NCBI GenBank assembly: GCA_965224205.1
Contig: CBDCYN010000011.1
Span: forward strand, 127,582 to 191,581
Length of the DNA stretch: 64,000 nucleotides
Source: CBDCYN01 sp965224205
Lineage (GTDB): Bacteria > Planctomycetota > Phycisphaerae > Phycisphaerales > Phycisphaeraceae
Direction: 5' to 3'
The notes under the pieces were generated by a model. It searched no databases. It was given only the letters and a program-made list of their open reading frames with translations, and was not told the DNA's origin. Positions 16,667 to 25,389 of the stretch are shown here, in pieces. The position numbers and the translations under genes are program-made. Within the stretch, counting starts at the first letter, position 1, and each line of letters begins with the position of its first letter.

Positions 16667-18181
16667 CTAATCTTCGCTGCGGTACTCGATCGTGTAATTC
16701 GGGCTTTCCTTGGTGATCGTCAGGTCGTGGGGGTGGGACTCGACCATGCTCGCGGCTGAGACCCGGCAGAACCGCGCGTCGCGGCGCAGGGCGGTGATGT
16801 CAGCCGTCCCGCAGTACCCCATCCCGGCCCGCAGCCCACCGACCAGCTGGTACACGAACTCGGAAAGCGGCCCACGGTACGGCACCCGGCCCTCGACCCC
16901 TTCGGGCACCAGCTTGCCGCTAGAAGCGATCCCCTTCTGCCCGTAACGATCCGCCGAGCCGGCCATCATCGCCCCCTGCGAGCCCATCCCCCGGTACGCC
17001 TTGTACCGCCGGCCCATGTGGATCACCATCTCCCCCGGGGCTTCATCGAGCCCCGCGAACAGCGAACCGATCATCACGCACGACGCCCCCGACGCGATCG
17101 CCTTGGTGATGTCCCCGCTGTGGCGGATCCCACCATCGGCGATAACAGGTATTCTCGAGTTGTCTGTGTCTGCATCGGTGTCGCCATTGGACGAGCCACA
17201 AGCCTGGCAAGCATTGGTAATCGCCGTGATCTGCGGCACACCCACCCCGCTAACAATCCGTGTCGTGCAGATCGAGCCCGGGCCCAGCCCGACCTTGATC
17301 GCGTCGGCCCCGGCTCGAATCAGATCCCGCGCCCCGGCTTCGCTAGCCACGTTCCCAGCGATCAATTCAATCTCGAACCGGTCTTTGATCGCTTTAACCG
17401 TCTCGATCACGTTACGGCTGTGCCCGTGGGCGCTGTCGACGACTAGCACGTCGACCTCTGCATTGATCAACGCCTCGGCCCGGTCCAACTGGTTCACCCC
17501 TACCGCCGCCCCGACACGCAGCCGCCCACGGTCGTCGCGGCAGGCGTTGGGGAACTGGGCGAGCTTATCGATATCCCGCATGGTGATCAGCCCGGTTAGC
17601 CGCATCTGAGGATCGACCAGCAGCAGCTTCTCGACCTTGGCTTGGTAGAGGATCTTCTCGGCTTGCTGGAGATCGGTATCCGGGGGCGCGGTGATCAGCC
17701 GGTCATGGGTCATCACCTGGCGGATCGGCTGGTCGAGGTCGGGCAGGAACTTCATGTCACGCCGGGTGAGGATCCCGACGACCTTGCCGTCGTTCGAGCC
17801 GGTATCGGTGATCGGCACGCCGGAGATATTCTGCTCGGTCATGAGGCGCTGGGCCTCGCTGACGGGGGCGTCGGGTGGGAGGGTGACCGGGTCGGTAATG
17901 ATCCCGTTGGCCGAGCGCTTGACCTTGAGCACCTCGCGGACCTGGGCTTCGATCGACAGGTTTTTGTGGATCACCCCCAGGCCGCCCTCCTGGGCCAGGG
18001 CGATCGCCAGCGACGATTCGGTGACCGTGTCCATCGGGGCTGACAGCAGCGGGGTGTTGAGCCGGATGTTGCGGGTTAAACGCGTCGACACGTCGATGTT
18101 GGCCGGGATCAGCTCGCTATAAGCCGGCAGCAGCAGGACGTCGTCAAACGTGATCCCTTCGGTGATGATCTTGCCATCCAT
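16667..18181 (-). CDS. guaB: Inosine-5'-monophosphate dehydrogenase
   Basis: A 504-aa enzyme converting IMP to XMP with NAD+, the committed step of GMP synthesis. The TIM barrel starts at TFDDVLLLPAYSEL. Paired CBS domains (about 95-205) interrupt it with the usual SGVPITD and LTGLITMRDI segments. The catalytic cysteine loop is GSICTTRIVSGVGVPQ, and the flap region YRGMGSQGAM is present. A short hydrophilic insert (SSNGDTDADTDNSR) follows the catalytic loop. Length and motifs are complete. It appears monocistronic here; guaA is not adjacent. Confidence 0.97.
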   Translation of the reverse strand: MDGKIITEGITFDDVLLLPAYSELIPANIDVSTRLTRNIRLNTPLLSAPMDTVTESSLAIALAQEGGLGVIHKNLSIEAQVREVLKVKRSANGIITDPVTLPPDAPVSEAQRLMTEQNISGVPITDTGSNDGKVVGILTRRDMKFLPDLDQPIRQVMTHDRLITAPPDTDLQQAEKILYQAKVEKLLLVDPQMRLTGLITMRDIDKLAQFPNACRDDRGRLRVGAAVGVNQLDRAEALINAEVDVLVVDSAHGHSRNVIETVKAIKDRFEIELIAGNVASEAGARDLIRAGADAIKVGLGPGSICTTRIVSGVGVPQITAITNACQACGSSNGDTDADTDNSRIPVIADGGIRHSGDITKAIASGASCVMIGSLFAGLDEAPGEMVIHMGRRYKAYRGMGSQGAMMAGSADRYGQKGIASSGKLVPEGVEGRVPYRGPLSEFVYQLVGGLRAGMGYCGTADITALRRDARFCRVSAASMVESHPHDLTITKESPNYTIEYRSED

Positions 18182-18440
18182 ATAGCACAGTTATCCGACG
18201 CCTGTCGCTACGTCAAGCCCGTACGCTAACCCGAGGACGCCCCCCCGGATGTGCCCGGACGCCCCTTTTCGGGAAACAGGGGGTGAAAATAATGATGTTT
18301 TGCTCGTATAATCTTATATAGGGCCGAGACGAGGTGAAGGGGGTGGCGACAATACGTGGCCGATTGGAAGCAACTTTCCTTGGGATTTGATTAGCCCCGC
18401 GTCATCGGCGTGAGGCTGAATGTGCAAAGAACCCTAAAGA

Positions 18441-18464
18441 ATCGTCACCTTAAACGGTGACGAT
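18441..18464 (+). promoter_or_regulatory. Perfect 9-bp hairpin or operator upstream of the squalene-cyclase-like gene
   Basis: ATCGTCACC (18441-18449) and GGTGACGAT (18456-18464) are perfect inverted repeats around TTAAAC, 40 bp before the start codon at 18504. It could be a repressor site or a 5'-UTR stem. The rest of the 18182-18503 intergenic region shows nothing I can name. Confidence 0.4.
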
Positions 18465-18503
18465 GCCTAAGCGGAATGTTCCCCGAGCCATAGGAGATAA
18501 ACG

Positions 18504-19664
18504 ATGCGGCCATGGTTGTGCGCTGTGTTAAGCCTTGTATTATGCGTCACCGTATCCCCTTGCCAAGCGGTGGATGACGCCCACTGGGCCAAAGCCGATG
18601 AAGCGATGAAGCGGGGGATCGCTTACTTGCGGGGTACGCAGAACGATGACGGCAGCTGGTCGCCCCAAGCAGGCCCGGCGGTCACGGCGATGGTCTTAAC
18701 CGTCCTGCTCGACCACCCCGACACACCCACCGCCGACCCGATGGTGCAAAAAGCCCTCGAGTATGTCCTCAGTAAACGCCAGCCCGACGGGGGTATCTAC
18801 GATGAGATCTTAGCTAACTACAACACGTCGATCTGCCTCGCGGCGCTATCCCGTGTGAACGACATCCCCGAAGCGGCCGAGGCGATCACCAAGGCCCAGC
18901 AGTTCCTCCGTGGGTTACAGTGGAGCGATCAATCTGGCCCCAAGGGCGACCCGGTCGACCGGGCCCACGCGTTCTACGGCGGGGCGGGTTACGGCAAGCA
19001 TGGAAGGCCGGACATGTCTAACACTCAAATCATGCTCGACGGGCTCTACGAATCCGGGATGGACTGCAACGACCCGATCTTCAAGCGGGCGATGGTGTTT
19101 ATCACCCGTTGTCAGGGCACCGCGGCCAACACCGCGTTCGGCGACCAGATCGTCCAAGACGGCGGGTTCATCTACGCCACGAGCGTGAATAAAGACCTCG
19201 TAGGCGTGCCGCAATCCATGGCCAACCCGGAGATGATCGATGAGGCCAAGGCGGGCCGACCCGTCAGCGGGCTGCGCACATATGGCTCGATGACCTACGC
19301 GGGGTTCAAGAGCTACCTCTACGCGCAATTGGATCGGGATGACCCGCGCGTCGTCGAGGCCTACCAATGGATCCGCCGCAACTACACGGTCGACCACAAC
19401 CCCGGGCTGCCCGGATCGATGAAGTTACAGGGGTACTACTACTACCTCATGACCTTCTCCAAAGCCCTCAACGCCTGGGGAGCGGACACGATCCAGACCA
19501 CCGACGGGCAGAAACGGATCTGGGCGCATGATTTGATCGACCAGCTATCGACGCGGCAGAACCAGGACGGGTCATGGGTCAATGAAGCCGACCGTTGGAT
19601 GGAAAGCGATCCAGGGCTCGTCACCGCCTACGCCTTGATCGCGCTGACCCACGCGGTGCGGTAA
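18504..19664 (+). CDS. Secreted prenyltransferase/squalene-cyclase-like repeat protein
   Basis: A 386-aa protein with a signal peptide (MRPWLCAVLSLVLCVTVSPCQA) and several alpha/alpha-toroid repeats. These show as QW-like motifs: GTQNDDGSWS near 47-56, KRQPDGGIYD, GDQIVQDGGF and RQNQDGSWVNE near the C-terminus. The fold is shared by squalene cyclases, prenyltransferase beta subunits and many planctomycete secreted proteins. The DxDD catalytic motif of true cyclases is not visible and the protein is exported, so an enzymatic role in sterol or hopanoid synthesis is doubtful. GGAGATAAACG before the ATG is a good ribosome site. Confidence 0.8.
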   Translation: MRPWLCAVLSLVLCVTVSPCQAVDDAHWAKADEAMKRGIAYLRGTQNDDGSWSPQAGPAVTAMVLTVLLDHPDTPTADPMVQKALEYVLSKRQPDGGIYDEILANYNTSICLAALSRVNDIPEAAEAITKAQQFLRGLQWSDQSGPKGDPVDRAHAFYGGAGYGKHGRPDMSNTQIMLDGLYESGMDCNDPIFKRAMVFITRCQGTAANTAFGDQIVQDGGFIYATSVNKDLVGVPQSMANPEMIDEAKAGRPVSGLRTYGSMTYAGFKSYLYAQLDRDDPRVVEAYQWIRRNYTVDHNPGLPGSMKLQGYYYYLMTFSKALNAWGADTIQTTDGQKRIWAHDLIDQLSTRQNQDGSWVNEADRWMESDPGLVTAYALIALTHAVR

Positions 19665-19761
19665 CCCCGGCTAGGCGGTGCGCCGGAGTCAGGGCCCGGC
19701 TTGGATGATTAAGGCGACCGATCAGACCATCATCAGGGGAAGAGAAAGGCCGTTACGCCCT

Positions 19762-20679
19762 ATGCGCATCAACGGTGTCATCATCCAGGACGTCTATGCC
19801 GAAGCATTCTCGATGTGGGCGGTCCGGTTGATCGTAACCGCTGTCGACCGACGGTGGGTCGAGATCGGGGTCCAACACGCGACCGGTTACGGCACCTCGA
19901 TCATCGGCTGTGACGCCGAAGCCGGTCTGGAGCGAACACTCGATCAAGACAAATCCCCCGACGGACGCCCCGCAGCGGCGATCCTTATATTCGCCCGATC
20001 GCTCGATGCGTTAACCGTCGCCGTGCGCCAGCGGGTGGGCCAGTGCTTGCTGACGTGCCCCACGGTCGCGGTTTACGACGGCCAACCCGCCGGTGGGGAG
20101 GGTCACGAAACGATCGAACTGGGCCGGCACCTCAGCTACTTCGGTGATGGGTATCAGTTCAGAACGATGGTCAATGGCCGCACGTGCTGGCAGATCCCGG
20201 TGATGGACGGGGCGTTCACGGTCGAGCACACCGTGACCGCCGTGCCCGCGATCGGGGGGGGAAACTTCTTGGTCTGCGGGTCGCAGCCTGCGGACACGTT
20301 GAAAGCTGCGATGCGATCGGTCGAGGCGATCCAGCCGTTAGCTGGTGTGATCACCCCATTCCCGGGCGGGGTGTGCCGCAGCGGGTCCAAGGTCGGCTCG
20401 CGGTACAAGAACCTCATCGCGTCGACGAACCAGGCGTATTGCCCGACCCTGCGCGACAGCGGGGAGTCGAAGCTGCCCGAGGGGGTAAACTGTGTCTATG
20501 AGATCGTCATCGACGCGCTGACCCGGCCAGCGGTCGGCGGCGCCATGCGGGCGGGGATCCGCGCAGCGTGCCAGGGCCATGGTGACGGGGCGGCCGGGAT
20601 CCAATCCATCAGCGCCGGCAGTTATGGCGGGCAACTCGGTAAAATCCATCTAAGGCTGCATGACGTGATGGAAACCTAG
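19762..20679 (+). CDS. ftr: Formylmethanofuran:tetrahydromethanopterin formyltransferase
   Basis: A 305-aa cytoplasmic enzyme (Ftr, FhcD in methylotrophs) moving a formyl group between methanofuran and tetrahydromethanopterin. Family blocks are evident from the start: MRINGVIIQDVYAEAF, then ATGYGTSIIGCDAEAGLER, SPDGRPAAAI, GQCLLTCPT and GGGNFLVCGSQP. The start at 19762 matches the family beginning; the in-frame codon at 19678 would add a non-homologous tail. In planctomycetes and methylotrophs the enzyme works in formaldehyde oxidation to formate. Genes for methanofuran biosynthesis follow on the same strand. The TAG stop lies in the terminal repeat of a MITE. Confidence 0.93.
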   Translation: MRINGVIIQDVYAEAFSMWAVRLIVTAVDRRWVEIGVQHATGYGTSIIGCDAEAGLERTLDQDKSPDGRPAAAILIFARSLDALTVAVRQRVGQCLLTCPTVAVYDGQPAGGEGHETIELGRHLSYFGDGYQFRTMVNGRTCWQIPVMDGAFTVEHTVTAVPAIGGGNFLVCGSQPADTLKAAMRSVEAIQPLAGVITPFPGGVCRSGSKVGSRYKNLIASTNQAYCPTLRDSGESKLPEGVNCVYEIVIDALTRPAVGGAMRAGIRAACQGHGDGAAGIQSISAGSYGGQLGKIHLRLHDVMET

Positions 20680-20773
20680 GCTCTGTCTCAAAACCCATCG
20701 GGTGCCACTGGTGGACAACCCGCCAGTGGCGTGCCCAACGCCCTCAAACAATGGGTTTTGAGACAAGGCCTAG
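20676..20773. mobile_element. MITE with CTAGGC ends (98 bp)
   Basis: Left end CTAGGCTC then TGTCTCAAAACCCAT; right end, read inward, CTAGGCCT then the same TGTCTCAAAACCCAT: 23-bp inverted repeats with two mismatches. An inner hairpin (GCCACTGG/CCAGTGGC) makes the whole element self-complementary. Non-coding. A longer relative with matching tips lies at 26436-26583. The tips resemble IS5-type (IS427/IS1031-like) ends, but no such transposase is in the window. It overlaps the ftr stop codon. Confidence 0.75.
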
Positions 20774-20835
20774 TGCTTGGTCATAGTTGAGATTTTGGGT
20801 CTGAGTTTACGGGTGAACCCCTCAGCAGGTGAACC

Positions 20836-21891
20836 GTGCGTATCCTGGTCTTCGAACACATCTGCGGGGGGGGACTCGCCCGCGAGCCGTTGCCCGAAGA
20901 TCTTGCCACGGCAGGGGCGGGTATGTTGCAAGCCGCGGTAGCGGATTTCGTCACGGCCGGGATCGAGACCTGTACCACGCGGGACCCGCGGGTTGACTTA
21001 GACCTGCCTTTTGAAAATGTTGAGGTGCGTGACGTCCGACCGTCTCGGGGCGTCGAAGACGTGTTCAACGATTTAGCCAGGTCCGCGGATCGGGCGTTGA
21101 TCATCGCCCCCGAGTCTGATGGGGCCCTGGGGCGGTGGTTGGGCAGGCTCGCTCGGTGTCGAACGCCGCACCTGGGCTGCGGGCCGGCCGCCGTTTCACT
21201 ATGCGCTGATAAGCTCGCTGTATTTCGATGCCTAACCGATGCGGGCGTCCCCACCCCGGTGACACAACCGCTTGCCGCGCACCCGGGCCTAAGTTTCCCG
21301 TGCGTGATTAAACCTCGGTACGGCGCGGGGTGCGAGCAGACGTTTCTCTGCCGCGACCTCGGGGACATGCCCGCGGCACTCCGCCGTGGACGTTGGATCG
21401 TTCAGCCTTTTATCGAAGGGGTGGCCGCGAGTGTTTCTTTCTTGGTGCATCCGTCCGGGATCCGCTCCCTCTTGACGGGGCGTCAAGTGATCACAACCCG
21501 TGGGCAAACCCGGTTGGTGTATCAAGGCGGGCAGATCCCGCTAGAACGGGATCTGCAACAGCGGGCGGTCCGGCTGGGGCTTGGGGCGTTGTGGGCTGTC
21601 CAAAGCGCCCTGGACCATGGGAACACCCGACCCGATCACCGCCAAGACCCTGCGATCGGTCCCGGTGGGTTGCACGGTTTTGTCGGTGTCGACATGATCT
21701 TGGGCCACGACCCTAAACACGACATGGTGATCGAGATCAACCCGAGGCTGACCGTTTCTTACGTGGCCCTGCGGCGGCTCTGTGCCACCAGCTTGGCCGC
21801 GGCGATGCTCGACCCCCGCGCACCGATCCGTTGGTTGAACCAAAGTGTTGCCTTTGACGCGGCCGGGATGGGCGGGCGCCAAACGGCATGA
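20836..21891 (+). CDS. ATP-grasp ligase, tyramine-glutamate ligase (MfnD)-like
   Basis: A 351-aa ATP-grasp protein with GTG start at 20836. The opening MRILVFEHICGGGLA and the domain order (N-terminal fold, CADKLAVFRCLTDAGVPTP, PCVIKPRYGAGCEQTF nucleotide loop, QPFIEGVAASVSFLV, and VIEINPRLTVSYVALRRL) match the ATP-grasp proteins of the methanofuran/tetrahydromethanopterin C1 gene clusters. MfnD adds L-glutamate to tyramine in methanofuran synthesis. The stop overlaps the next gene's start (ATGA), so the pair is probably coupled. The exact substrate is inferred from context. Confidence 0.75.
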   Translation: MRILVFEHICGGGLAREPLPEDLATAGAGMLQAAVADFVTAGIETCTTRDPRVDLDLPFENVEVRDVRPSRGVEDVFNDLARSADRALIIAPESDGALGRWLGRLARCRTPHLGCGPAAVSLCADKLAVFRCLTDAGVPTPVTQPLAAHPGLSFPCVIKPRYGAGCEQTFLCRDLGDMPAALRRGRWIVQPFIEGVAASVSFLVHPSGIRSLLTGRQVITTRGQTRLVYQGGQIPLERDLQQRAVRLGLGALWAVQSALDHGNTRPDHRQDPAIGPGGLHGFVGVDMILGHDPKHDMVIEINPRLTVSYVALRRLCATSLAAAMLDPRAPIRWLNQSVAFDAAGMGGRQTA

Positions 21892-22892
21892 AGACCGTCG
21901 GCCTAGACATCGGCGGGGCCAACCTCAAAGCAGCGTACCGCGATGCTGAGGTGGGGTCGGTCCCGTTCGCTTTGTGGCGGTCCCCGCAGCGATTAACGGA
22001 ACAACTCACCCGGCTGATGCAACCGCTGCCCGGATGGGATCAGCTGGCGGTGACCATGACCGCTGAACTGTGCGATTGTTTCGAGACACGCCAAGAAGGG
22101 GTGGGACAGATCCTCGACGCGGTTTGGCGTTGCGCCGCGGGTAAGCCGGTGTACGTGTGGCAGACCACGGGTCGGTTCGTGGATGTCCATCAAGCCCGTC
22201 TTCACCCGATACAGACCGCCTCAGCCAACTGGTACGCCGCCGCCTGCTACCTGGCCCGGCAGTACCCGACCGGTCAGACCCTGTGGATCGATACCGGCTC
22301 GACCACGACCGACATCGTCCGCCTCGTCGACGGCTCACCGGCGCCGCGTGGGATGACCGATCTCGACCGGCTAGCCACCGGTGAGCTGGTGTATCTAGGC
22401 GCCGACCGCACCCCCCTGATGGCGCTTGGCCCGGTGATCGATTGGCGCGGCGGCTGGTATCGGCTCATGGCTGAGCTGTTCGCGACCACGGGGGACGTCC
22501 ATCTGCTCACCCACCACGCCGACGAAGACCCCAACCGCAGCGACACCGCCGACGGCAAACCCCGCACCCGCAGGCACGCGGCGACCCGTGTGTTACGCAT
22601 GGTCGGGGCGGACCTGGCTATGGCTACGCAAGAGGAGGCGGTCATCCTGGCTACCCGCTTCGCCGAGACCCTGCGGCGGCGCATCGCCGAAGCGGTTTGG
22701 CAGGTTGTGGACGGCGCGGAGATCGACCGCGTCGTCGTGACGGGCAGCGGTGATTCCATCGCGGCCGCGGCGGCACAGGTGGCGTTGCCCCAGACCCCGC
22801 GGGTGGTCCTGGCTGATCGGATCGGGGCTCAACGATCGGCTGCGATCTGCGCGTTAGCGATGGTTCAGCTCATGGATGCATCAATCTCATGA
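21888..22892 (+). CDS. Hydantoinase/oxoprolinase-type protein, MfnF-like (methanofuran synthesis)
   Basis: A 334-aa protein of the actin-like ATPase fold. Phosphate-binding motifs are DIGGANLKAA near the N-terminus and WIDTGSTTTDIVRLVDG in the middle, with VVVTGSGDSIAAAAA near the end. This subgroup (hydantoinase A/oxoprolinase-related, about 330 aa) is the MfnF type that couples the furan and tyramine-glutamate halves of methanofuran, and it is a constant member of methylotroph C1 clusters. The start overlaps the ATP-grasp gene by 4 bp. Internal His- and Asp-rich segment at about 205-225. Confidence 0.75.
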   Translation: MKTVGLDIGGANLKAAYRDAEVGSVPFALWRSPQRLTEQLTRLMQPLPGWDQLAVTMTAELCDCFETRQEGVGQILDAVWRCAAGKPVYVWQTTGRFVDVHQARLHPIQTASANWYAAACYLARQYPTGQTLWIDTGSTTTDIVRLVDGSPAPRGMTDLDRLATGELVYLGADRTPLMALGPVIDWRGGWYRLMAELFATTGDVHLLTHHADEDPNRSDTADGKPRTRRHAATRVLRMVGADLAMATQEEAVILATRFAETLRRRIAEAVWQVVDGAEIDRVVVTGSGDSIAAAAAQVALPQTPRVVLADRIGAQRSAAICALAMVQLMDASIS

Positions 22893-22983
22893 TTACAGCA
22901 GTTTCTATGTTGGTGAAGAGTTCCGAAGGCAGCCGCGACCGTGAGGCAGCGGGTTCTTTCGACAGATCACCATACTTCAGGCT

Positions 22984-23745
22984 CTACAGTGAACCTGAAA
23001 ACGCTTTAGGCCTTGAGGCTTGGCCCGGTGAGGGTCGCTGGGCCGCCACCACCGCCGCCAGCTGGCGGACGCGAGCGGCCTGGACGCGTTGCCGTCGGTC
23101 CCAGTTGCCGCAGGCGGCCCCGCGGACCGCCACGAGGTCCGGCTCCAGCGCCAGCGCTCGCGGCAGCGTGTCAGCCCGTAAGGACCCCGCTAGTGCGATC
23201 ATGACCCCTGCACGGCGGCAGGCGGTGATCCACCGTTTGAGTGATACGGGGCTGCACCAATCGAATAACCCGTTGGCGTCCTTGACCGCGGTGTCGATCA
23301 GGACGCCGGCCAGGCGGGAGCGGGTCGCCCACCGCACGACCGCCTCGATCGGTGGGCTGGCCACGCGATGGTAATCGGCATAGGCCGCGACGACCGGCTT
23401 AGCGGGACGCAGCTGCGCGAATTGAACGGCTAGCCGTCGGGGCCAGTGGGAAGGGGCGTGGGCCAACCCGATCTTGACGTAAGCGACTGCGTCGGGCAGG
23501 GGCTGCATCGGGTCGGACCATTCACCCATCGCGATGCTCACGGGGCGTCGCCCGGCGACCGTTTTTAGAATCGACCCGACCGTAGCGGCGCTGGCCCTGC
23601 CCAGGGGGCCGTGGTCGGGTTCTTTGATGTCGATCACGTGGGCCCCGCCGTCGACCGCGGCTTGGGCTTCGCGGGGGTCGCGGACACTGACCAGCAAGGC
23701 AGGGGCGACGGGGGTCACAGGGGGTATCACGGGTTCGACTCCCAC
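22984..23745 (-). CDS. mfnB: (5-formylfuran-3-yl)methyl phosphate synthase (MfnB)
   Basis: A 253-aa TIM-barrel enzyme (formerly DUF556) that condenses two glyceraldehyde-3-phosphate molecules into the furan precursor of methanofuran. The conserved beginning LLVSVRDPREAQAAVDGGAHVIDIKEPDHGPLG contains the Schiff-base lysine of the family in IDIKEP. Further blocks include VKIGLAH, VAAYADY, GVLIDTAVKD, LAGSLR and VAVRGAACG. It is convergent with the mfnF-like gene and overlaps the truD 3' end by 19 bp on the same strand. Likely start GTG 23745; the ALLVSV core begins ~15 residues later. Confidence 0.85.
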   Translation of the reverse strand: MGVEPVIPPVTPVAPALLVSVRDPREAQAAVDGGAHVIDIKEPDHGPLGRASAATVGSILKTVAGRRPVSIAMGEWSDPMQPLPDAVAYVKIGLAHAPSHWPRRLAVQFAQLRPAKPVVAAYADYHRVASPPIEAVVRWATRSRLAGVLIDTAVKDANGLFDWCSPVSLKRWITACRRAGVMIALAGSLRADTLPRALALEPDLVAVRGAACGNWDRRQRVQAARVRQLAAVVAAQRPSPGQASRPKAFSGSL

Positions 23746-24989
23746 GGCTTGAGCGGCGGCTTCATGATCTCGCGCAGCACCACGGTGGCGAACGCCCCGG
23801 GGGGCAGGCCGAACGTGACCTGGAGGTACGGGCCGTGTTCATCGGCGCCTTCGCAGACCCGCGGGTCTGCGACGATTGCGCGCATCGATCGCCGCCGGCC
23901 CTCGGCGGCGGCTTGGGGCCCGCCCACGAGGTCGGTTTCGGCGAGGCCTTGTTCGATCAGCAGGTTTTTCTCCCAGTGCTGGACCCGCCCGGTGGGCTGG
24001 GGCATGGTGGTGCCCCACATCGGCCCGGTGGGGGAGACCTCCAGTTTCCCGACCCTACCGCCGGGGGCGTTTTCGATCTCGGCGGTGTTGTGGTCGACGG
24101 CGAAGACGGCCCCGTTGTCGTGTTTGAGGGCGATGTCCCCGTCGATGAGGCGGTGGAACAGCCCCTGGGCGATCCGCTGGTGCAGGGCCCGATTGAACAT
24201 GATGCTCTGGAGGCCGCTGACGAGGAAGACCCTCTGCTGGCGATCGATGGACATGACCGCTTCCTGGGCGGACTTGCCCTGGCGCAGGGCGTCGAGGGCT
24301 TGGCGGTCGTGCCGCAGGTGGCGGGGCCAGCACTCGAGGGCGGCGTGGTAGTCGCCGGATTCGTAGGCTTGACGCCCGGCGCGTGTGGCGGGGCCGTCGG
24401 TGGGGCGTGGGTCGCCGAGCATCAGGTCGAGCATCTCCTGCCAGCGGCCCTGTAGGAGCAGCTTGCCGAGTTGGTGGTTGGTGGCGCGGTACCCGAACCG
24501 CTGGGGCCCGACGAAATTCGCGACCCCGCTGGCGGCCAGGCGGTCGATGACGTGCCGGGCCAGCGGCAGCGCGCCGGGCTTGGGGTGGCGGACCCGGATG
24601 ACGAAACGGTTGCCCTTGAGGTGGCCCCGCTTGAGCTTGTTGACATGACGGCTGGCCCACAGGACGCGCAGGCCGGTGTATTGGACCTTGGAGATCAGCT
24701 CCTGGTCGTGCCGGTGGTTGGGCATGGTGATGCTAAACAACTGTCGGGTGACGGCGTATTTGTCTTTGAGGCCGGCGTAGCCGACGTCGCCTCGGCCGAC
24801 GCGGAATAGCTTGGCTAGGCGGCGGATGGCGTCGGTGGTGGTTCGCCCTTGTTTCTGGATATAGAGCCACACGTGCTGGCCGTGGCCCGCGGGGTGGTAA
24901 AGGGGTTGTTCCTCGACGAAGAAGTCCTGGGGGCGCTGCTTGATGACCCCGTCGGTGCCGGGCAGGTCTTGGGTGAGGTAGCTAAGCAT
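23727..24989 (-). CDS. truD: tRNA pseudouridine(13) synthase TruD
   Basis: A 420-aa enzyme isomerising U13 of tRNA-Glu. The catalytic motif is YAGLKDKYAVTRQ with Asp76, and KQRPQDFFVEE near residue 17 and HVNKLKRGHLKGNRF are also TruD-specific. The insertion domain (about 160-300) is of normal size. It ends LREIMKPPLKPWESNP, its last codons overlapping the mfnB start, so the two are translated from one minus-strand message. Confidence 0.93.
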   Translation of the reverse strand: MLSYLTQDLPGTDGVIKQRPQDFFVEEQPLYHPAGHGQHVWLYIQKQGRTTTDAIRRLAKLFRVGRGDVGYAGLKDKYAVTRQLFSITMPNHRHDQELISKVQYTGLRVLWASRHVNKLKRGHLKGNRFVIRVRHPKPGALPLARHVIDRLAASGVANFVGPQRFGYRATNHQLGKLLLQGRWQEMLDLMLGDPRPTDGPATRAGRQAYESGDYHAALECWPRHLRHDRQALDALRQGKSAQEAVMSIDRQQRVFLVSGLQSIMFNRALHQRIAQGLFHRLIDGDIALKHDNGAVFAVDHNTAEIENAPGGRVGKLEVSPTGPMWGTTMPQPTGRVQHWEKNLLIEQGLAETDLVGGPQAAAEGRRRSMRAIVADPRVCEGADEHGPYLQVTFGLPPGAFATVVLREIMKPPLKPWESNP

Positions 24990-25389
24990 CGGGCGTATGG
25001 TTCGACCCTGTGAGCGGTTGAAAGCCTCTATGCGATACAGCCCCGGGTATGCGCACCACGTAACGGTATGCCGCCCCGGAGGTGGCGCGGATCATGGATG
25101 GGCCTGCTTCCACGGTATGGCCCATCGGACGGGCCTAGACGATGGAGGCATCGGCATATCCATGGGGCATCATTTTACCGTGTCGTCGGGCGATCCCGAT
25201 CCCGGAGGGGAGGAATCGGGGCCAAGGATCACGTGGCCCGTTGGCTCGGGATCGGAAGACACCTCAAGAATGTTTCATGACACACCGGCTTCATTGTATA
25301 CAGATCGTGTCTGCGGGGAGCGCGTCGCGGATCCGGTCGACATGGGCAGGGGGCGCCGGGGGGCGAGACATCGGCGGGCGAGTGGGGGT
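24990..25389. other. Intergenic region between truD and ilvE
   Basis: 400 bp with no convincing gene. Plus-strand frames of 70-200 codons exist but look like composition effects in GC-rich DNA. It contains scattered fragments reminiscent of the dispersed repeat (TCCCGATCCCGGAG at about 25191-25204) without a full copy. Confidence 0.45.

Noticed and set aside
18182..18503. Riboswitch near guaB or the squalene-cyclase-like gene
   Set aside because: Beyond one simple 9-bp hairpin I could not match any known riboswitch core.
23611..24455. Long plus-strand frames opposite truD
   Set aside because: They oppose a gene with clear catalytic motifs and show no recognisable domain or ribosome site.
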